The position numbers and the translations under genes were made by a program. The notes beneath the pieces are model-generated. The model was not told where the DNA came from and did not search any database. It worked only from the letters and a program-made list of their open reading frames with translations. A stretch of DNA of 64,000 bases from Lycorma delicatula (lineage: Eukaryota > Arthropoda > Insecta > Hemiptera > Fulgoridae): assembly GCF_047948215.1 (NCBI RefSeq), contig NC_134455.1:304190147-304254146 (forward strand), given 5' to 3'. Position 1 is the stretch's first letter; the number at the start of each line of letters is the position of its first letter. This document shows, piece after piece, positions 58,331-64,000 of the stretch.

Positions 58331-58680
58331 CCACCTGGTTGGTTTAGTGGTGAACGCATTTTACCACTAGACCATGATGCACAAATCAGCTGATTTGGAA
58401 ATCGAGAGTTCCAGCGTTCAAGTCCTAGTAAAGGCAACTAACTACCTTTACTACTAACCTATTAAACTAAAAGTACTTTTATACGGATTTGAATACTACG
58501 TCGTGGATACCAGTGTTCTTTGGTGGTTGGGTTTCAATTAACCATATACACATCTCAGGAATGGTCGAACTGAGACTGTACAAGACTATGCTTCATTTAC
58601 GCTCATACATATCATCCTCTGAAGTTATACCTGAACGGTAATTCCCAGAGGCTAAACAGGAAAAAGAAAAAAAGACAAAC
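58331..58680 (+). repeat. SINE family A, copy 8 (with two fold-back insertions)
   Basis: The head is ccacctggttggtttagtgg, box B is gcgttcaagtcc, and the body and tail are complete. It has an insertion in the head (ttaccactagaccatgatgc, 58,361-58,380) that is the inverse of the box A region, and a second insertion after box B (cctttactacta near 58,445) that inverts tagtaaagg. It is flanked by the 17-bp perfect duplication gtactgaatagaggaac at 58,314-58,330 and 58,681-58,697. At 350 bp it is the longest copy because of these insertions. Confidence 0.9.
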
Positions 58681-58805
58681 GTACTGAATAGAGGAACAAG
58701 TTCTTCAATAGTCTAAAAATGAATTATTCACATAGCACTAAAATATTAGTGCTATTATTAGTACTATATTAGTGTATATTATTCACATTATTGAAAATAG
58801 CACCT

Positions 58806-58885
58806 TCGAATTTTATCGGGAAGATTCTGGGTTTGAATTCTGGTCAGGCTTGATATTTCTTATGTGAAATAACAAGCCTGATGAT
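58806..58885 (+). repeat. SINE family B, copy 4 (remnant with fold-back)
   Basis: Only the box B half of the head remains (ctgggtttgaattctggtca). It is followed by an inverted repeat: tcaggcttg (58,844-58,852) and caagcctga (58,873-58,881), with an inner tatttc / gaaata pair. Other family B copies have no such inverted repeat after box B. Confidence 0.6.
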
Positions 58886-59918
58886 GTTTTTATAAACTTA
58901 TATAAATATTTATTTATATTTTACAAATATATAATATATATCCACTTAATCATATATATAAATATCCGCTTTAAAATAAATTAATGAACTGTAGTTATTT
59001 TAATTTTTCTTTTATATTTTTCAAGAATAGAAAAACATATGATAACAATATCCACATTTTATTTTACTTAAATAAAAGATTTCTGTTTATTTTTTATAAG
59101 TATATTTTTTTTAAAGAAAATAATGAAATAGTGAACAGTATTGCACATTAATTAAAGACATTATTATTTACTAAAGTAATGTAAATTTCAAAGTACTTCG
59201 CTAAATATATAGCGAGAAAAGGCAGATACAGATTGTTATTAAAGATGTAAAGATGATTCATTGCTTTGTTTAAAAAAATGAGATAAAACTAAATGAGAGT
59301 ATTTTATACATTAAAAATCTAATTTAATCCAGTAAAAATTACTTGATAAAATTTGTGATATTTTACATTCTTGTAGTCGATTGAAATTTAAATAAAAAAA
59401 TAAAAATTTTTTTATAAAACTTTTTCCCCAATATTTTTGTTTTGTTTTAACCAACAAAAATTATTTTCTAAAAACTAATAAATTTTATTTTTAATTCAAA
59501 TCAATGGAATCTTAAGTATAAAAAGATTACTACTGCATTAATTAGCACATTTTTTTAGATTAAAAAAAATACTCTTTTTTTTCGTTCTATAGATAATTAA
59601 TCTTGCAGTTCTTATATTTTAAACATCATAAGATCTTATGCATTTGCACAGGCATTTTTTCAAAACTTATATAATTTTTGGCATTACTGACACATGAAAG
59701 TGCTCTAAACAGTCATTGAAATAAATTGTAAAAAATAAATGCCAAAAACCAGTTAGAATAAATTTATTTAAAATCTAAAACATAGATGTTCATTTCGGTG
59801 TTGAACAAATATAGTCAGCCAGATACTGATGATGCAGTTATCAGTAAAACTCAGAATTAGATTTTAATAAAAAATAATAAATAAAAAAGTGAAATTAATT
59901 AATAAATGAAAAAAGTAA
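58886..59918. other. anonymous AT-rich DNA
   Basis: Nothing recognised. Confidence 0.5.
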
Positions 59919-60615
59919 TTTTTTTTTGTCTACCTTTTAGCATTTACAATTGGTAGCTCATAGGGGACCATAAGTAAATTTGAGTCATGATAATCACGTG
60001 AGGAGAAGTCTCCGATGAAACTCGTCATTAAAGCATACATAGGTTTAACACCTCATATAAGAAAAGTACTTATACAGGTGGTCCAAATAAAGTTCAGTAC
60101 TTAACACGGCAACAAAATTAAATTACAGGAAGAAATAATAAAAATAAAAATAATATCATCCATACCAATCAATGAAAACAATATAGATAAAGAAATGTTC
60201 GTCGGCAAATAGAAATAAATATAATTCGTAAACTTGTCCAATAAATTTACTGCCAGATAATTTACATGTTTGTTTTACCTCTGAACCGCGAGACAATTTT
60301 TGGATCCCATCATATCCTAGATAGTCATGATTTTTTGTACCCCTAACAAGCCACGGCGCCTCTGTTACGGTCTTCACCAATTTATTTTGGAATTTTTGAA
60401 TTATCTCAATATTGCTGTTACTCGTCGTACTCCATAGCTGGATCCCATGTATTAAGATAGGTTTAAGGATAATTCTGTAATTCAACAGTTTGTTAAATAA
60501 CATAACTGTGAATTTCTTTTCAGCAACCCTAATACATGATGTTACGCTTTTTCCTTTTCTACCACGTGATCATTACACGTCAGGCTACGATCCAAGTAAC
60601 GTAAAGGTAACGTAC
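59919..60615 (-). pseudogene. Jockey-type LINE, 5'-truncated 3' end (copy 3)
   Basis: On the minus strand, LLNYRIILKPILIHGIQLWS, then TTSNSNIEIIQKFQNKLVKT and APWLVRGTKNHDYLGYDGIQ are typical of the region after the reverse transcriptase in Jockey-type LINEs. Upstream (to about 60,615) VRYL- and ITW-like fragments remain in shifted frames. The 3' end is an A-tail (T-rich at 59,919-59,927) after gtctacc. Its 3' untranslated sequence shares ttacaatt and ccataagtaaattt with copy 1. The 115-codon frame at 60,156-60,503 is the longest intact stretch. It is a dead, truncated copy. Confidence 0.8.
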
Positions 60616-60768
60616 TCGATCCGTGTGAGGGATACATACGAAAAAATTAATAAAGAAATAATAATAAACATTAGTTAAAAGTAAACAATATTTTCGGAAC
60701 ACTATAAAATGAGTATTTTTGAAAGTGTATTTAAAATAATTTTAAAAAGGTAAATAAATATGAAAAGA

Positions 60769-60937
60769 TGTCCATGGCGGATGGTAGCATCTCGGTCTTT
60801 CATCCGGTAGTCCTGAGCTCAAATCCCGGTCAGGCAAAACATTTTTCATACGATACAAAATTCTATTTCCGTATTCTCACGTACAAGCTTTAAAAAAAGC
60901 TTCTGTAGTAAATTAATTCATCAATTAAAAAAATAAG
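60769..60937 (+). repeat. SINE family B, copy 5
   Basis: Box A region ccatggcggatggtagcatc and box B region gctcaaatcccggtcaggc. The body reads acatttttcatacgatacaa. The tail reads cttctgtagtaaattaattc and ends in an A-rich run, matching copy 2 of this family. Confidence 0.8.
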
Positions 60938-61035
60938 AAAAAGTTAACAGTCGTTTTATTTATTTCCAGTTTTTGAATGTCTTGCGTTATAGACAAACCC
61001 GGTTTTAGCAGTCTTAGTTATCGGTTTCAATAGTT

Positions 61036-61190
61036 TTTTATTTATTTAACCTTGGGTTTACCGTTATGTATTGCTTCAGAATGAGATGAATGACAATTTT
61101 TGTAGCGTGTGAAAATGCCATTCCTGACCGGGATTCGAACCCGAGACGTCCGGATGAAAGGCCGAGACGTTACCTCCCACCTGAAGTATT
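61036..61190 (-). repeat. SINE family B, copy 6 (with a family A-like tail)
   Basis: Minus-strand copy with box B (seen as cgggattcgaaccc at 61,129-61,142) and box A (gttacctcccacc). Its tail on the minus strand reads cattcatctcattctgaagc and then aatacataacggt, which matches the family A tail (cattcatcctctgaagta, atacctgaacggt) and not the tail of family B copies 2 and 5. It lies head to head with copy 5. Confidence 0.8.
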
Positions 61191-61309
61191 TTTTTGGCGA
61201 TTCGGAGGAACCCCATTTACGGGCGTAGTGTCAGACTCGCTAACAGGTTCTGCAAGAGCTTATTAGAACTGCGTATGTATGCATGCGCTCTATCGACTAA
61301 ACCTTCTAT

Positions 61310-61720
61310 CTCACCACCCCTCCTCCCAGGGCCGGACCCGCAATTAAGCATTATCACGGCCCTGGGAGTTGCCATCGTCTCTTAACTGCCAGGATGGAGC
61401 AGTGCCAGGCCCGGGTATGCCTTCCCAGCCACCCACCCCTAATAACTGGGGCTCGGTTCTTTATTGTCATTGCCTCTAACAGGGGCACCCCGGGGAGGAC
61501 GCCCCCGCTGGGTCTTTTCAGCTCAAGAATCGGTAGTCCCCCTGTTTTTTTACCACCGCCCACCCGAGCAAGCCCGGACGAACAGCGCCTAAAGTTTTTT
61601 TTCTTTTTTTTTCCCCGCTCCCCGAGTCGGATCCGCAACTAAACATAAACTCGGCTCCGAGGGGTGCCATAGCCATAGCTTCTAACTATCTCGTTGAGAA
61701 CAGAGTTCCTGGCAGATAGA
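61310..61720. repeat. GC-rich repeat segment with two related units
   Basis: Unit 1 starts with cccagggccggacccgcaat and unit 2 with ccgagtcggatccgcaacta; both continue with a caNNattatca / aaacataaact-like stretch, a complementary cggccctggga / cggctccgag and gtgccat-like sequence. A third related unit is at 41,150. Each unit has a self-complementary frame (gggcc...ggccc), so it can fold. The 80-95-codon frames on both strands are by-products of GC richness. It is probably a leader or coding remnant of the LINE whose ORF1 lies at 61,830-62,250. Confidence 0.55.
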
Positions 61721-61829
61721 CGGGACTCAGTCGTTTAGGCGCCATGCCTCTCATGAGAGGACCCCAAATAATCCCCTCACCAGGACTGGGGCTGTCCCTC
61801 AAAGACGCCATGATGTTTCTACGAACAAG

Positions 61830-62250
61830 CAGTTCCAGATACCGATAGAGTCATCTTACATCCCCTACCCCCAGATGCATGATCACGTGACTTGCAAGAT
61901 AAGACCCTAGGGTCCTACTGACAGTCCTTGTGTAAATGGCCTGCCTTACCACATGTAAAACAGTGGCCGCTTCTGTCTGCGCCAGAAAAGAACTTGGTCC
62001 TGTGGCCTGGATTCCAACATCTGAAGCAATAGCCATCAGGTGTACGCCGCACCACTCGTCAGGCCACCCACCCAATCCGATCTCGCTCATCAGACAGTAG
62101 TTTGTCGGCTAGTATTGGCGGCACTGCCAGTTCAACCACCTGAGTGGTGCCGTAAGCCAGCCGCATTTACAGGACGTCAGTAGTGACCGATTCACCTATC
62201 GCCTTGCGAAGCTCTCGAAGAAACTCGTCCTGAGACGTTAAAGCGCCTAA
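61830..62250 (-). pseudogene. LINE ORF1 (gag-like) remnant with CCHC zinc knuckles
   Basis: ORF1 proteins of R1/I-type LINEs bind the element RNA. On the minus strand the order is QDEFLRELRKAIGESVTTDV, MRLAYGTTQVVELAVPPILA, DRIGWVA, RVVRRTPDG, then the knuckles: CFRCWNPGHRTKFF and CFTCGKAGHLHKDC (62,028-61,921). The second knuckle has all four ligands (Cys, Cys, His, Cys). The first has lost its last Cys, which is Phe (TTT). The linker between them has the GADRSG stretch common in R1-like proteins. A TGA replaces the residue after RIGWVA, and a TAA lies before MRLAYG. The 79-codon frame on this strand (61,851-62,090) is out of frame with the gene. The reverse transcriptase ORF is not present nearby. 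Confidence 0.75.
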
Positions 62251-62259
62251 AGTTTAGAT

Positions 62260-64000
62260 GCTTTCAAACTCACTTAAACGTTTTAATTAGAATTATATAA
62301 ACAACTAGAATTTTATTTTATTACTAATATTCAAAAAATCGCTCTTAGTGATACACATTTTATAACATTCCATAAGTGTTATTTATTTGCCAATTAATAT
62401 TTATTATTATTCTTTCATTTATTTATTAATATTTTTAATTATTATTATTTTTTTTTTAATATTTACTCAACATCTTTTGATAATAATTATTTAATTTCAA
62501 CAATTTTCTTTAAAAACCATCTAATTTTAAATTTTAGGATTTTTTTTGAACGGTTTGTGTGCATGTTTCTATTTGTTTTCCAATTCATAAAAATCTTTAT
62601 TAAAAAAAAATACTAATTATTCTTGGAGAGTATTATTTCATACTAGCAATTTCTCAGTGAAAATCTTCATTTTTATTTTAAAAACTTATATTTCCTCACT
62701 ACATAGACCCAACAGTATCATTATTACGTATTATTTATAACTTTCAGTATTCTAATAATCGTCTTCCAATTAACGTAATATGCATTTGAGATATAAAAAG
62801 GTTGTATTTTAAATCATATTTCAATAACTAAAATCCTTTTATATATGAAATTGTAAAAAAAAAGACTTATTGCTTTATATAAAAGATTCTTATCTCATTT
62901 ATTTAATCGTTTCGTTTTGGTTCTTTGTAAAATTTCATTACTTTATGTCCTGACTACTCCCTGAATTGTAGAAAATTTAGGGAATTTCTGTTTAAGACGG
63001 ACGAGAGCTGAGAAGTAACAAAGATTAAGAACTTAAAGATACGGTAAATGGTGGTAAAGGCAAAGAGTAATAAAATAACATATGCATCAGAAATATAAAG
63101 AAGATTCAATCATATTTTTTAAGAGATGTCAAGAAACATCATTAGTTTTAAGTAAATATTGGAATGCATAATTATTATTACTTTTATTGTTAATAATATA
63201 ATCAGCTACAATATAATTTTTACACATTAACCTCTTTTAAAATTAAAGAACATTGTCAGTTAACGAATTAAAACTTGGATAGGTCTTGGTAACGAGTGCA
63301 AAAAGTCAATTTGTCCATACGCAAACTTTATTTTTATCATTACAGAAATATACCTATACCTAGAATAAAACGAGTTTGTACAAATTTATAAATACGGTAC
63401 CGTACAGTTGTTTATAGTATTTTTAATCCCAATGTACATAACCGGGAAGAATATAAAACAAGTTAAGAGGAATATGATGTGAAATTTGTATGGGAACCTT
63501 TCCCGTGTGAATGATTGTAATAAATAATAAGTTTATGTGTATCAAACAGCATAGTACAACACAACTGATACGAGAAGGGTTCATCGGTTGTAACAAGGAA
63601 CCATTTCAAAGCACGTACAGCTTCAGGCTAAGTGTGAGAGATACATAGCAAGCGTATCATAACACATTTACTGTAATATTTTGTTGGACCCCGCTATATG
63701 CAGTAAAATATTGTAAGCATGTGGTCCACCCACCGTCATTATTTTCACTATTCTTACTTCCTCTTTTAATGAAAAGTAATTATATATTCAGAATTTGCAC
63801 GTGTTCAGAGTAAATATTACTATTTTAAATTACTTCAGAATAGATTATCGTTTTTTTTTTTTATATTTATAAACCGATAGGTTTTAAATAATTTTTACGA
63901 TTAATTGAAAAAAAAAAAATTATGGCCCTTAGCTGAAATACTTTTTTTGTAATAAAAGGGTTAAAACTAATGTACTCGTATCTCAATTTAACCTCTATTG
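62260..64000. other. anonymous AT-rich DNA
   Basis: No gene or repeat recognised. The stretch 63,380-63,720 is slightly less AT-rich and non-repetitive in this window, but has no open frame. Confidence 0.5.

Noticed and set aside
61354..61642. frames of 94 (minus) and 82 (plus) codons
   Set aside because: Same reason; low-complexity Lys or Phe run from a T tract, and both strands are open.
1..64000. CRISPR arrays, bacterial operons, riboswitches, rRNA genes
   Set aside because: No regularly spaced repeats, no ribosome binding site plus ORF organisation, and no rRNA-like conserved blocks; the DNA is eukaryotic.

Overview
The window is strongly AT-rich, low-density eukaryotic DNA. It is almost certainly from an insect; a hemipteran is my best guess, from the mix of mobile elements and the base composition, but nothing here proves the order. 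I see no complete host gene. The only segment that looks like host coding sequence is a possible terminal exon at 9,915-10,081 (+), with a plausible 3' splice site and a stop. Everything else I can identify is mobile-element sequence of very different ages, set in AT-rich anonymous DNA that is probably intron or intergenic.

Layout. 1-10 kb: a mariner-like element with both terminal inverted repeats (1,228-2,596), an old LINE 3' end (about 4.1 kb), the first copy of a tRNA-like SINE (family A) and the candidate exon. 10-22 kb: mostly anonymous AT-rich DNA with three more family A SINEs and one family B SINE. 22.5-29.8 kb: a mariner pseudogene, a Jockey-type LINE 3' end, a Helitron-like terminus, a LINE RNase H remnant, an eroded RTE-like LINE relic, a 998-bp element with inverted terminal repeats, and a 177-codon ORF of unknown origin. 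31-32 kb: a head-to-tail pair of about 350-bp repeats. 33.4-36.7 kb (-): a nearly full-length non-LTR retrotransposon (endonuclease plus reverse transcriptase, probably RTE-like) with a few stops and frameshifts. 37-38 kb: a third mariner pseudogene. 39.9-44.7 kb: two unusually GC-rich islands and GC-rich repeat pieces. 46.5-49.4 kb (+): an R4/Dong-like LINE whose polymerase active site is changed to YMND. 50-54 kb: another RTE-like relic, then a Jockey LINE split by a SINE. 54-62 kb: more SINEs, LINE scraps and a CCHC (gag-like) LINE ORF1 remnant.

How the parts relate. Family A SINEs occur eight times; seven have visible target-site duplications of 8-17 bp, and one of these is also 5'-truncated, as expected if a LINE moves them. 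One family B copy shares its 3' tail with family A although the tRNA-like heads differ, which suggests tail exchange or a shared LINE partner. The RTE-like LINE is present at four stages of decay and the Jockey LINE in three copies with similar 3' ends. Several SINE copies carry fold-back (inverted) duplications best explained by template switching during synthesis or repair. That cluster, the shared SINE tails and the two GC islands are the observations most worth following up. All homology calls come from reading translated motifs by eye; no database search was run.
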